Source: an uncultured Pelagibacteraceae bacterium (lineage in GTDB: Bacteria > Pseudomonadota > Alphaproteobacteria > Pelagibacterales > Pelagibacteraceae). From it: a stretch of 52,697 nt of DNA. Location of the stretch: positions 1 to 52,697 of the forward strand of contig CACKXF010000005.1 in assembly GCA_902604065.1 (NCBI GenBank), in the 5' to 3' direction. Positions 8,698 to 17,510 of this stretch are shown one piece after another. The notes beneath the pieces are model-generated. The model made no database searches, was not told where the DNA came from, and was given only the letters and a program-made list of their open reading frames with translations. The translations under genes and the position numbers were made by a program. Each line of letters starts with the position of its first letter. Position 1 is the stretch's first letter.

Positions 8698-9984
8698 ATG
8701 AAAACATATAACATTGCAATAGTTGGACTAGGTAATATTGGGTCGTATTTATTTAATTTTTTAACAAAAAATAAAAACTATTTATGTAATAAAAATAATT
8801 CAAATTTTAATATCTCATATGTATCAGCTAGAAGTTTTAAAAAAAAAAGAAGTATAAATTTTAAAAAAAAAATATGGATTAAGAATTGTTTAAAATTAGT
8901 TAAAAAAAAAGATGTTGATATCATAATCGAACTTGTTGGAGGATCGGAAGGAGTAGCAAAAAAACTAGTATTTTCTGCTTTAAAAAACAAAAAACACGTT
9001 GTAACAGCTAATAAAGCTTTAATATCTAAATACGGAGATGAACTTTCCAAGATTGCTGAGAAAAATAGGGTAAATTTAGAATATGAGGCAGCTGTTTGCG
9101 GCGGGGTTCCTATAATACGATCAATTAAAGAGGGTCTAATTGCTAACAAAATAAATCGATTACATGGAATATTTAATGGAACTTCTAATTATATTTTGTC
9201 TAGCATGGACAAAGACAAAACAACTTTTAAAGAAACACTTAATAAATCTATAAATTTAGGTTATGCGGAGTCAAATCCTAAATCCGATATAAATGGTGAT
9301 GATGTTGCTTCAAAAGTTCAAATTTTATCGTGCTTAAGCTTTAGTTCTTTTATAAATACTAATATTCATGTTGAGGGAATTAAAAATATAGACAGCAAAG
9401 ATATATTTAATGCTGATAAACTTGGTTACAAAATAAAATTGTTAGGATTTTCTGAAATACAGAATAATAAAATTTATCAAAGAGTTCATCCAACTTTAGT
9501 TAAAAAAACTTCATATATTGCTAGTGTTGATGGTGTTTTAAACGCTGTTATTATAGACGGTAAACCTATCGGCAAAAACGTTATTCAAGGTGAAGGCGCT
9601 GGTCCATCTGCTACTACTTCAGCTTTAGTATCAGATATATCTTCAATATTAAGAGGAAATATAAAATATCCTTTTGCTATAGCCAGCTCCAAAAGAAAAA
9701 AATATTTAAGTGGCAAAATTTCAGAATTATTTTTTTCTTCTTACATTAGACTTAATGTTAAAGATAAATACGGTGTTTTGTCAGATATTACTAAAATATT
9801 TTCTGAATATAAAGTATCAATAAAAAGAGTGATACAAAATCCTGATAAAATAAAAAAAAACTCATCCATTGTTATAATTACCCATAAATCTAAAGATGAA
9901 TATATTCAAAAAACATTGAAAACTTTATCTAAAAAGCTTTATGTAATTGAAAAACCTAAATTATTAAGAATTGAAAATAGTTAA
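8698..9984 (+). CDS. hom: Homoserine dehydrogenase
   Basis: Reduces aspartate semialdehyde to homoserine for threonine and methionine. N-terminal Rossmann motif IVGLGNIGSYL, the VTANKALIS and YEAAVCGGVPII blocks, the FNGTSNYILSSM motif, and the GYAESNPKSDINGDD substrate loop are all present. The C-terminal ~80 residues (NVKDKYGVLSDITKIF) form an ACT domain, usual for threonine feedback. 428 residues, normal. The stop shares a base with the start of glpX. Confidence 0.96.
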   Translation: MKTYNIAIVGLGNIGSYLFNFLTKNKNYLCNKNNSNFNISYVSARSFKKKRSINFKKKIWIKNCLKLVKKKDVDIIIELVGGSEGVAKKLVFSALKNKKHVVTANKALISKYGDELSKIAEKNRVNLEYEAAVCGGVPIIRSIKEGLIANKINRLHGIFNGTSNYILSSMDKDKTTFKETLNKSINLGYAESNPKSDINGDDVASKVQILSCLSFSSFINTNIHVEGIKNIDSKDIFNADKLGYKIKLLGFSEIQNNKIYQRVHPTLVKKTSYIASVDGVLNAVIIDGKPIGKNVIQGEGAGPSATTSALVSDISSILRGNIKYPFAIASSKRKKYLSGKISELFFSSYIRLNVKDKYGVLSDITKIFSEYKVSIKRVIQNPDKIKKNSSIVIITHKSKDEYIQKTLKTLSKKLYVIEKPKLLRIENS

Positions 9985-10926
9985 TGTCAATTAAAAAAGA
10001 CTATTTAAATGAATTTATTAATGCAACTGAGCAAGCTGCAATAGGCGCATATCCATTTATCGGAAAGGGAGATAAAATAGCAGCTGATCAAGGCTCTGTA
10101 GATAAAATGAGAAGTAGATTAAATTTGATAGATATGATTGGTGAAGTGGTAATAGGCGAGGGGGAAATGGATGAGGCTCCTATGTTGTATATAGGAGAAA
10201 AAGTTGGGACAAACAAAGGTCAAAAATTAGATATCGCATTAGATCCTTTAGAAGGAACAAATTTTGTAGCTAACAATTTAGCAAATTCTTTTTCAATGTT
10301 AGCCGTTTCTGAAAAGGGAAATCTATTTTCAGCTCCTGATACTTACATGGAAAAAATATCTATTGGAAAAAATCTTCCCAAAAATTTATTAGATCTTGAT
10401 AATAGTGTTAAAAAAAATATAAAATTATTATCTGAAGCTAAAAGTAAAAAAACTGAAAACATAACAGCTTGTATTTTAAATCGACCTAGACACGAGAAAA
10501 TAATCAAAGATTTGGAGAGTCTTAACGTAAAAATAAAGTTTATTACTGATGGCGATGTATCCGGAGCAATCTCTGTTGCAGACCCTGATTCTAATATTGA
10601 TATTTATTTAGGTATTGGTGGAGGTCCAGAAGGAGTACTAGCCGCTGCAGCCCTATCATGTATGGGCGGTCAAATTCAAACCCGATTAGTTTTAAATAAA
10701 AATGAGGAAATAAGAGCTAAAAAATTAGGCATTAAAGAACTTGATAAAAAATATAATATCGACGATATGGTAAAAGGAGATGTAATTTTTTTGTGCATCT
10801 GCCATAACCAATGGCGACATAGTTGATGGTGTTAAAGATTTAAAAAATAAATTTGAAGTTTCAACTTTTGCACTACATAAACACGAAAAATTAAGTAAAA
10901 AAATAAAAAACTATCATCCTAAATGA
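9984..10926 (+). CDS. glpX: Class II fructose-1,6-bisphosphatase, frameshifted near the 3' end
   Basis: Gluconeogenic phosphatase. The motifs GEGEMDEAPML, DPLEGTN and DGDVSGAI are intact. The frame from 9984 runs to 10828 but derails after GDVIF at a run of seven T (10786-10792): it reads LCICHNQW and then stops. Removing one T restores FCASAITNGDIVDG and a normal C-terminus ending NYHPK at 10926, giving 313 residues and an ATGA overlap with recJ, which is the expected architecture. This is a one-base insertion in a homopolymer: a sequencing error, a recent mutation, or a slippage-tolerant site. Confidence 0.9.
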
Positions 10927-12686
10927 GTGCCTTATCATTAAGTGGAAAAAATTGGATCTACAAAAAATTTGATCAAAACTATGTTGATTTCGTTAAAGAA
11001 AATTATTCACTTGATGAAATAACAGCTAGACTTTTATCAATAAGAAATATTGATAAAAAAAATATTCAATCATTTCTTAAACCTTCAATTAAAAATCTCG
11101 TTCCTAATCCTATGATCTTAAAAGATATGGATAAGACCATCACTAGAATATTAAAATCAATTAAGAATAAAGAAAAAATAGGTATTTTTGGTGATTATGA
11201 TGTAGATGGAGCTAGTTCTACAGCTTTATTAGGCAACTACTTTAGAAATATTAATCAAGAATTTGAAATATATATACCTGATAGAAAATCAGAAGGATAC
11301 GGTCCATCAAAAATCGGTTTCCAAAAATTGTTAGATAAAAATGTCAATTTAATTATAACAGTCGATTGTGGTACAATGTCATATGAACCTATTGATTTTG
11401 CTTTAAATAAAAAAGTTGATGTAATAGTGTTAGATCATCACCAATCTGAGCTAAGTTTACCAAATGCTTTTTCCATAATAAATCCTAATCGTTTTGATGA
11501 TAGCTCAGACTTAAATCATCTTTGTGCCGCTGGAGTTTGTTTTATGACTTTAATTTCTTTAAATTCTAGTTTGAGAAAAATAAATTGGTTTACAGAAAAC
11601 GATCTTACCGAACCAAACTTGTTAGAATATTTAGACTTAGTTTCTTTAGGAACAATTTGTGATGTTGTCCCATTGATTGGTCTGAATAGAGCTTTTGTTA
11701 AACAAGGATTAAAAGTCGTTAATCAAAGAAAAAACTTAGGTTTAAAGACATTAATAGATGTATGTAAAATTAATAATCAAGCTTCCACTTATCATCTTGG
11801 TTATATAATAGGACCTAGAATAAATGCAGGTGGACGAGTTGGAAAATGTTCACATGGCGCTCAATTATTGATTAACAAGAGTCCAAAAGAAAGTTTTAAA
11901 CTTGCTAATGAATTAGAATATTTTAATTCAGAAAGAAAAAAAATTGAAGATAAATTATTAAATATTGTCCTAAATACAATTGATAAAAATATTAATGATC
12001 CAGTTTTAATTCTACAAGGCAATGATTGGCATGAAGGTATTATTGGTATTATTGCCTCACGTATAAAAGATAGATTTAATAAACCAACAATTATTATATC
12101 TTTCAATAACAGCATTGGTAAAGCTTCAGCAAGATCTATAGTTGGTTTTGATATTGGATCAGTATTGCTATCTGCGGTTCAAGATAAAATACTAATTAAG
12201 GGAGGAGGTCATAAAATGGCAGGTGGTTTCTCAATTCATGAAAAAAATATTGAAAAATTTAAAGAATTTGTGTTTAAGAGATTTTATGCCTCAATTAAAA
12301 ATAACAATAATAAAAATATTTATTATTTAGATGGTATGATCTCTTCTTCAGCATTAAATTATGAATTTTTTAAAAAAATTGAAGTTTTGTCTCCATTTGG
12401 ATCGGGTAATCCAGAGCCAAAGTTTTTATTAGAAAGTGTTAGAACTATAAAATCTCAAATTGTAGGAGACAAACACATAAAATCAATATTATCTTCGAAA
12501 GATGGATCTACAATTAAAACCATATCATTTAACTCTAGGGAAACTGATTTAGGTCAATTTTTGCTCAACAATAAGAGAAATACCTTCAACATTGCTGGAA
12601 AATTGAGTTTAAATGAGTGGAAAGGTGAAAAAAATGTAGAGTTTATTATCGATGATATTTCTGTTAATAAAGCTAAAAATAATTAA
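10923..12686 (+). CDS. recJ: Single-stranded-DNA exonuclease RecJ
   Basis: 5'-3' ssDNA exonuclease of recombination and mismatch repair. It has the DHH phosphoesterase motifs GDYDVDG (about residue 90), VDCGT, LDHHQSE (about residue 170) and the C-terminal DHHA1 signature GGGHKMAGG. 587 residues, typical for alphaproteobacterial RecJ. Its ATG overlaps the restored glpX stop. The stop codon is immediately followed by the first base of tRNA-Glu. Confidence 0.96.
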   Translation: MSALSLSGKNWIYKKFDQNYVDFVKENYSLDEITARLLSIRNIDKKNIQSFLKPSIKNLVPNPMILKDMDKTITRILKSIKNKEKIGIFGDYDVDGASSTALLGNYFRNINQEFEIYIPDRKSEGYGPSKIGFQKLLDKNVNLIITVDCGTMSYEPIDFALNKKVDVIVLDHHQSELSLPNAFSIINPNRFDDSSDLNHLCAAGVCFMTLISLNSSLRKINWFTENDLTEPNLLEYLDLVSLGTICDVVPLIGLNRAFVKQGLKVVNQRKNLGLKTLIDVCKINNQASTYHLGYIIGPRINAGGRVGKCSHGAQLLINKSPKESFKLANELEYFNSERKKIEDKLLNIVLNTIDKNINDPVLILQGNDWHEGIIGIIASRIKDRFNKPTIIISFNNSIGKASARSIVGFDIGSVLLSAVQDKILIKGGGHKMAGGFSIHEKNIEKFKEFVFKRFYASIKNNNNKNIYYLDGMISSSALNYEFFKKIEVLSPFGSGNPEPKFLLESVRTIKSQIVGDKHIKSILSSKDGSTIKTISFNSRETDLGQFLLNNKRNTFNIAGKLSLNEWKGEKNVEFIIDDISVNKAKNN

Positions 12687-12761
12687 GGTCCCATCGTCTA
12701 TCGGTTAGGACACATGGTTTTCATCCATGAAAGAGGGGTTCGATTCCCCTTGGGACCGCCA
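12687..12761 (+). tRNA. tRNA-Glu (anticodon TTC)
   Basis: A 75-nt cloverleaf with a GGTCCCA/TGGGACC acceptor stem, an anticodon stem CATGG/CCATG around loop TTTTCAT (anticodon TTC), a T-arm GAGGGGTTCGATTCCCCTT and an encoded CCA. It begins at the base after the recJ stop codon with no visible own promoter, so it may be cut out of the recJ transcript. Confidence 0.97.
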
Positions 12762-12795
12762 TAATTAGATTATTTTATTTTGTTATAAAAATACT

Positions 12796-14235
12796 ATGTA
12801 CGAAAGATTTGGACAATTTATAAATGGCAAATGGCAAGGTTCTTCTAGTAACGAAACTTATGATGTAATAAATCCTGCTACAGAAGAACTAATAGGAAAA
12901 GCATCTAAAGCTAATAATAATGATATTCAGTTAGCAATTAAATCAGCAGAAAAAGGCTTAGAAATATGGAAAAATACTTCACCGTGGGAGAGATCAAAAA
13001 TTATAAGAAAAATATCTGAGTTAATAAGAAGTAAATCAGATATTTTATCTAAATGGTTAACTTTAGAAGTTGGTAAACCAATAACAGAATCTCCTGGGGA
13101 AGTGAGCGGTGCTGCTGATATTTTTGAATGGAACTCAGAAGAAACAAAAAGAATTTTCGGAGAGATTAATCAAAGTAGATTCTCAAATACAAGAGTACAC
13201 GTATATTATCAACCTGTTGGAGTTGTAGCGGCGTTAGTGCCATGGAACTTTCCAATAGTCTTAGCCTCTAGGAAAATTTCAACTGCTTTAGCTGCTGGTT
13301 GTTCTGTAATTGTTAAGCCTGATGTAATTACTCCCGGAAGTGTTATGGAACTTGTTGATATTTGTAATGAAGCAGGTGTACCACCTGGCGTAGTAAATTT
13401 ATTATCTGGAGACCCTGCAGAAGTTTCATCCGAATTAATAAAATCAAGTATTATAAAAAAAATATCTATTACAGGCTCTACTAGAGTAGGAAAACTTATT
13501 TTGAAACAAGCTGCTGATAAAGTTCAAAGAGTTACTATGGAGTTAAGTGGTCACTCACCATTCATAGTTTTTGATGATGTCGACTTAAATACAGTTACTG
13601 ATATGGCTATTTCTGCAAAATTTAGAAATAATGGTCAAGTTTGTATTTCTCCAAGTAGATTTTACATACATGAAAATAAAAAAAAAGATTTTACTGACTT
13701 AATGATTAAAAAAACCAAAAAACTAAAAGTTGGTAATGGTATGGACAAAAATATTTCTTTAGGTCCAATGACAACTAAACAAAGACTAGATGGAATTGAA
13801 AAACTTGTTGAAAAAACAAAAAAAGAAGGCGCTAAAGTTTTATTAGGTGGAAGACGACCGCAAGGCTTTAACAAAGGTTTTTTTTATGAACCAACTATTT
13901 TTGATAATGTAAAAGATAATTTTACAATCATGAAAGAAGAACCTTTTGGTCCTTTGGTGCCTATACTTACATTCAAAGATTTTGATGAAGTAATACAAAG
14001 AGCTAATGATAATGACCTTGGTTTATGCAGTTATATTTATACAAATAATTTAGAGAAGGCTCATCGTGCATCTGAATTAATGGAAACAGGTTGTGTAGCT
14101 GTAAATACGTCTGTCGTTGCAGTTGCAGAGGCACCTTTCGGTGGAATTAAACAAACTGGTTATGGTAGAGAAGGTGGTTCTATGGCGATAAAAGACTATC
14201 TAAATGTGAAATATACCCACCTAGGCATTAAATAG
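12796..14235 (+). CDS. NAD(P)-dependent aldehyde dehydrogenase (succinate-semialdehyde dehydrogenase-like)
   Basis: Soluble aldehyde dehydrogenase of 479 residues. N-terminal INGKWQ, the cofactor motif VPWNFPIVLASRK, the GSTRVGK turn, the general-base Glu in TMELSGHSP, the nucleophile Cys in NGQVCISPSR and the EPFGPLVP segment are all present. The overall pattern resembles the GabD-type branch, but substrates of this superfamily cannot be fixed from sequence. It starts 34 bp after tRNA-Glu and 8 bp before the GIY-YIG gene. Acetaldehyde from DMSP breakdown is a conceivable substrate, but it is not in that operon. Confidence 0.9.
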   Translation: MYERFGQFINGKWQGSSSNETYDVINPATEELIGKASKANNNDIQLAIKSAEKGLEIWKNTSPWERSKIIRKISELIRSKSDILSKWLTLEVGKPITESPGEVSGAADIFEWNSEETKRIFGEINQSRFSNTRVHVYYQPVGVVAALVPWNFPIVLASRKISTALAAGCSVIVKPDVITPGSVMELVDICNEAGVPPGVVNLLSGDPAEVSSELIKSSIIKKISITGSTRVGKLILKQAADKVQRVTMELSGHSPFIVFDDVDLNTVTDMAISAKFRNNGQVCISPSRFYIHENKKKDFTDLMIKKTKKLKVGNGMDKNISLGPMTTKQRLDGIEKLVEKTKKEGAKVLLGGRRPQGFNKGFFYEPTIFDNVKDNFTIMKEEPFGPLVPILTFKDFDEVIQRANDNDLGLCSYIYTNNLEKAHRASELMETGCVAVNTSVVAVAEAPFGGIKQTGYGREGGSMAIKDYLNVKYTHLGIK

Positions 14236-14243
14236 TCCTATCT

Positions 14244-14489
14244 ATGAGCTTTTATGTTTATATGCTCAAATCATTAAATAAAAAGTGTGTTACTTACGTT
14301 GGCTATACGAATAATTTATCAAATAGAATCAAGCTACATAATTCAGGAAAAGGAGCTAAATTTACTAGAGGAAGAAAATGGAAGTTAATTTATAAAGAAA
14401 AATTCAGTACAAAAAATCAAGCAATTTCGAGAGAATATTATATAAAGAATAATAGGACATTAAGAAATTATATTAAAAATAAAACATGA
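14244..14489 (+). CDS. GIY-YIG domain protein (YhbQ/UPF0213-like)
   Basis: An 81-residue single-domain member of the GIY-YIG nuclease superfamily. FYVYMLKS gives the first motif strand and TYVGYTNNLSNRIKLHN the second, with the conserved Arg; GAKFTRGRKWKLIYKEKF and a Glu in AISREYYIK complete the core. Such stand-alone proteins are common in bacteria, and their DNA substrate is mostly undefined. It overlaps the following glycosyltransferase start by 4 bp. Confidence 0.9.
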   Translation: MSFYVYMLKSLNKKCVTYVGYTNNLSNRIKLHNSGKGAKFTRGRKWKLIYKEKFSTKNQAISREYYIKNNRTLRNYIKNKT

Positions 14490-15052
14490 AAATATCAATC
14501 TTACTACCTTATAAAGAAAATTTTTCTCCCTTTTACCCTGGTGCTGTTTCTCTATTTGTTAAAGACACTACAAATTTAAGTAAATATAAAAAAGATATTA
14601 TTGTTTTTGGTAATACAAGTTATAAAAAAAAATTTAATATTAAATATTTTAACATTAGCTTGTCTAATTTTAAATTCGCTAGTAAAAGCAAACAATATGT
14701 TAATAAATTTATTGAAATTGAAAAGAAAAATCCTTCTGATTTAATAGAAGTTCACAACAGACCAAATTATTTATCTGATATAGTTAAGATATTAGGAAAA
14801 AAGAATTTAGTTTTATATTTCCATAATGATCCGCTCACTATGACAGGTTCAAAATCCATTAACGAAAGAAAATTTCTACTAAAATTTTGTTATAAAATTA
14901 TTTTTAATAGCAACTGGTCTAAAAAAAGATTTTTGGAAGGTATGCATAATAAATTTGTAAATAGTGACAAATTAATTGTTGTTTTTCAATCCGCAAGAAA
15001 ATTATCAGTTAATTTAAAAGCGAAAAAAAAAACAAATTACTTTTGTTGGTAA
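14486..15052 (+). CDS. GT4-like glycosyltransferase, N-terminal half (frameshifted)
   Basis: N-terminal Rossmann half of a GT-B glycosyltransferase, probably for surface polysaccharide: a start MKISILLPYKENFSP, then EVHNRPNYL, LVLYFHNDPL and IIFNSNWSKKRFLEG typical of GT4 acceptor-side domains. The frame breaks at a ten-A run (15023-15032) and terminates 20 bases later. The next frame immediately reads ITFVGKLNKSKGYDIF, the usual beginning of the nucleotide-sugar domain, so a single missing A would rejoin them. Either a broken gene, a sequencing error, or a homopolymer on/off switch. Confidence 0.8.
   Translation: MKISILLPYKENFSPFYPGAVSLFVKDTTNLSKYKKDIIVFGNTSYKKKFNIKYFNISLSNFKFASKSKQYVNKFIEIEKKNPSDLIEVHNRPNYLSDIVKILGKKNLVLYFHNDPLTMTGSKSINERKFLLKFCYKIIFNSNWSKKRFLEGMHNKFVNSDKLIVVFQSARKLSVNLKAKKKTNYFCW
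15023..15032 (+). repeat. A10 homopolymer tract inside the GT4 gene
   Basis: Ten consecutive A between GCG and CAA. With ten A the glycosyltransferase reads into a stop; with nine it is open through both halves. Poly(A) runs of this length can slip during replication or transcription. Confidence 0.9.
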
Positions 15053-15533
15053 ACTTAACAAGTCTAAAGGGTACGATATTTTTGGTAATGCAGTTTTAAA
15101 GATATTAAACAAATATCCTGATTGGAGCTCAAATGTTGTCGGCGATGAACAAAGAGATAAAATTGATTTTAAACATAAAAATTTAAGAAATTATGGGTTT
15201 ATTTCTCATAGTAAAGTTTTAAGTATTTATAAGAGATCCAGTATTGCAGTTGTTTGTTCGAGATGGGAGGAGCCATTTGGAAGAACTAGTTTAGAAGCTT
15301 CTTCAGCAGGTTGTGCTGTAATAATAAGTGATAGAGGAGGCTTACCTGAGACGATTACTAATGGTTTAATTTTAAAAAGTCTTACAGTCAAAACTTTAAT
15401 CAAGTATATAGATTTTCTTATAAAGAATCCAAAAAAAAGATTAGATTATCAATCTAAATCTATTAAGAATTTTTACTTAACTCACAGTTTTGTATCAAAA
15501 AATATCGACTCTTACAGAGATGAGAAGTTTAAA
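15033..15533 (+). pseudogene. GT4-like glycosyltransferase, C-terminal half (out of frame with its start)
   Basis: Open reading without an ATG, GTG or TTG until 15534. It encodes the donor-binding half of a GT4 enzyme: TFVGKLNKSKGYDIFG, GFISHSKVLSIYKRSSIAVV, then SRWEEPFGRTSLEASSAG with the EPFG..LEA(S) donor-site signature, and ISDRGGLPETI. It is continuous, without a stop, with the downstream glycosyltransferase module, so the intact gene (about 14486-16613) would encode a two-module protein of about 700 residues. Confidence 0.78.
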
Positions 15534-16613
15534 TTGATTAATTTATTTAATATTAGAAAAAACTTATCATTAAGAATTTTGCACGTTACAAATTTTAATG
15601 AACGTCATGATGGAAGATTATTTTTTAATACAGGTAGAAGATTAAATAATGGATTAATTAGATTGGGTCATAGTATTTTAGAATTTAGTGATAGAGATAT
15701 CCAAAAATATTATAAGAATTATAAAGATTTAAACGGTGCTAAAAACTTGAATAATAAATTGAAAAAAACGTGTTACAATTTTAAACCAGATTTAATTATT
15801 TTTGGACACGCTGATCTTGTTTCGCCTGATACCTTAGGTGAATTAAAGGATGATTATCCAAACTTAAAAATGTCTCAATGGTTTTTAGATCCATTAAATA
15901 AAAAAGGACCCGATTTTGAGAGGAATAAAAGTCGTATACTGGATAAAGCAGATTATATGGAAGCTAATTTCCTAACAACAAGTCCGGACGTGCTAAATTT
16001 TTTATCAAGAAAAACCAGAAACTTTTATATTCCAAATCCCTCAGACAGTTCTTTTGAAACATTAAAAAACTATAACAAAAATTGTAATATGGACGTATTT
16101 TTTGCATTAAGTCATGGAGTTCACCGGGGAATACTTAAAATGGGAAAACAAGATGATAGAGCTATTTTTGTTAAAAAACTTATGGAAAAAACTAAAAATG
16201 TTAAATTTGATATCTACGGAATAAATAAAGTTCAACCTATTTGGGCTGATCATTATTTTAAAACAATCTCAAATTCTAAAATGGGCTTAAATTTAAGCAG
16301 AGGAGAACCCATAAAATATTATAGTAGTGATAGAATTACACAAATAATTGGAAACGGTTTAGTAACACTAATTGATGAAAAAACCTGCTATAGAAATTTT
16401 TTTAATAATCAGGAAATGGTTTTTTATAAGAATTTAGAAGATCTTTCTGAAAAAATTATAAAAATATCTCAGGATGAAAAATTAAGAAAGAAAATTGGAC
16501 ACAATGGAAGAAGTAAATATTTAAAATATTTTAATTCAACTTTGGTAGCTGATTACATTATTAAAAAAACTTTTGACATTAATAACAAAAATAAATTTTA
16601 TTGGGAAAAATAA
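15534..16613 (+). CDS. Glycosyltransferase (GT-B, glyco_trans_1-type), apparently the C-terminal module of a fusion
   Basis: About 350 residues beginning LRILHVTNFNERHDGRLFF, with a mid segment ADYMEANFLTTSPDVLNFLS, a linker FYIPNPSD and a C-terminal donor-binding region GLNLSRGEPIKYYSSDR and GLVTLIDEK, resembling spore-maturation/CgeB-like glycosyltransferases. The only conventional start is a TTG without a good ribosome site, and the frame is open upstream through the GT4 half. I therefore prefer one fused gene, broken at the A10 tract. The sugar and acceptor are unknown; neighbours suggest cell-surface glycan. Confidence 0.75.
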   Translation: MINLFNIRKNLSLRILHVTNFNERHDGRLFFNTGRRLNNGLIRLGHSILEFSDRDIQKYYKNYKDLNGAKNLNNKLKKTCYNFKPDLIIFGHADLVSPDTLGELKDDYPNLKMSQWFLDPLNKKGPDFERNKSRILDKADYMEANFLTTSPDVLNFLSRKTRNFYIPNPSDSSFETLKNYNKNCNMDVFFALSHGVHRGILKMGKQDDRAIFVKKLMEKTKNVKFDIYGINKVQPIWADHYFKTISNSKMGLNLSRGEPIKYYSSDRITQIIGNGLVTLIDEKTCYRNFFNNQEMVFYKNLEDLSEKIIKISQDEKLRKKIGHNGRSKYLKYFNSTLVADYIIKKTFDINNKNKFYWEK

Positions 16614-16622
16614 ACTATTTTA

Positions 16623-17507
16623 ATGAACTCTATTTTATTATTTAGAACTGATAGAGTAGGTGACTTTTTACTTTCACTGTCACTGATAAAAATAATAAAG
16701 ACAAACTATCCTAACTCAAAAATTTCCGTAATAGCATCAGAGAAAAATCATCAATATATAAGTTCATTTGAAGAAATTAGTGATGTAATAATTCTAAAAA
16801 ATAATTTTTTTTCAAAAGTTTCTTTAATATTTAAGTTAAGATCAAAAATATTTGATGCCGTCATTGTTCATGATGGGAAAAATAGATCAAGATTTATTTC
16901 TTATTTTCTTAATTATAAAAAAAGAGTCTTATGTTTTACTAATTTAATTGATACTCAAATAGAAATTATTCAAAAGGCCTGTAGAGATCTTAACGTACCT
17001 TATAATATTGATTGTTTAAATTTTATGGATAATAGAGAATACTCGAAACAATTTATTCCTTTTAATAATTATGTGCAATTACACTTAGATGAAAAGTGGA
17101 TTTACAATGAATATATTAAAAAATACGTAAGCATTGAGCCATCATGTGAAGAGTTAATACATTTTATAAATAGGATTATCTCTAAGGATAAAAATATCAT
17201 TATAACAACAGGAAAAATAAAAACAAAACTACTTAATAATATAAAAGATAAGATTGATAAAAATAAAGTTCAAATATTAGAAAATCAAGATTTGTCAGCA
17301 TTGGAAAATATTGTTTTTAATTCAAGTTTACTTATAACTTGTCATGGGTGGATTTCACATATTGCTTCTGCAAAAAGAATTAAACAGATTGACATTATAG
17401 ATGAAAAATATCCTTATAACAAATGGACTAGTCATTTTAGAAATTATAACTATTTATATCGAAAAGAATTTCAGGCTTTATCTGAAGAAATTCTTAAATT
17501 GGTTTAA
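16623..17507 (+). CDS. GT9-family (ADP-heptose:LPS heptosyltransferase-like) glycosyltransferase
   Basis: A 294-residue GT-B enzyme opening ILLFRTDRVGDFLLSLSLIK, the hallmark of GT9 heptosyltransferases, followed by ISVIASEKNHQYI, and late in the protein LLITCHGWISHIASA, the equivalent of the GPSG-H donor-binding segment. Somewhat shorter than usual heptosyltransferases (about 330-350). Part of the glycan block; probably adds a sugar to LPS core or a capsule, but the substrate is unproven. Confidence 0.85.
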   Translation: MNSILLFRTDRVGDFLLSLSLIKIIKTNYPNSKISVIASEKNHQYISSFEEISDVIILKNNFFSKVSLIFKLRSKIFDAVIVHDGKNRSRFISYFLNYKKRVLCFTNLIDTQIEIIQKACRDLNVPYNIDCLNFMDNREYSKQFIPFNNYVQLHLDEKWIYNEYIKKYVSIEPSCEELIHFINRIISKDKNIIITTGKIKTKLLNNIKDKIDKNKVQILENQDLSALENIVFNSSLLITCHGWISHIASAKRIKQIDIIDEKYPYNKWTSHFRNYNYLYRKEFQALSEEILKLV

Positions 17508-17510
17508 AAA

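Noticed and set aside
12687-12761. tRNA-Glu as attachment site of an island ending at the recombinase
   Set aside because: No duplicate of the tRNA 3' end was seen near 19.9-21.2 kb, and core-like ALDH follows the tRNA directly.
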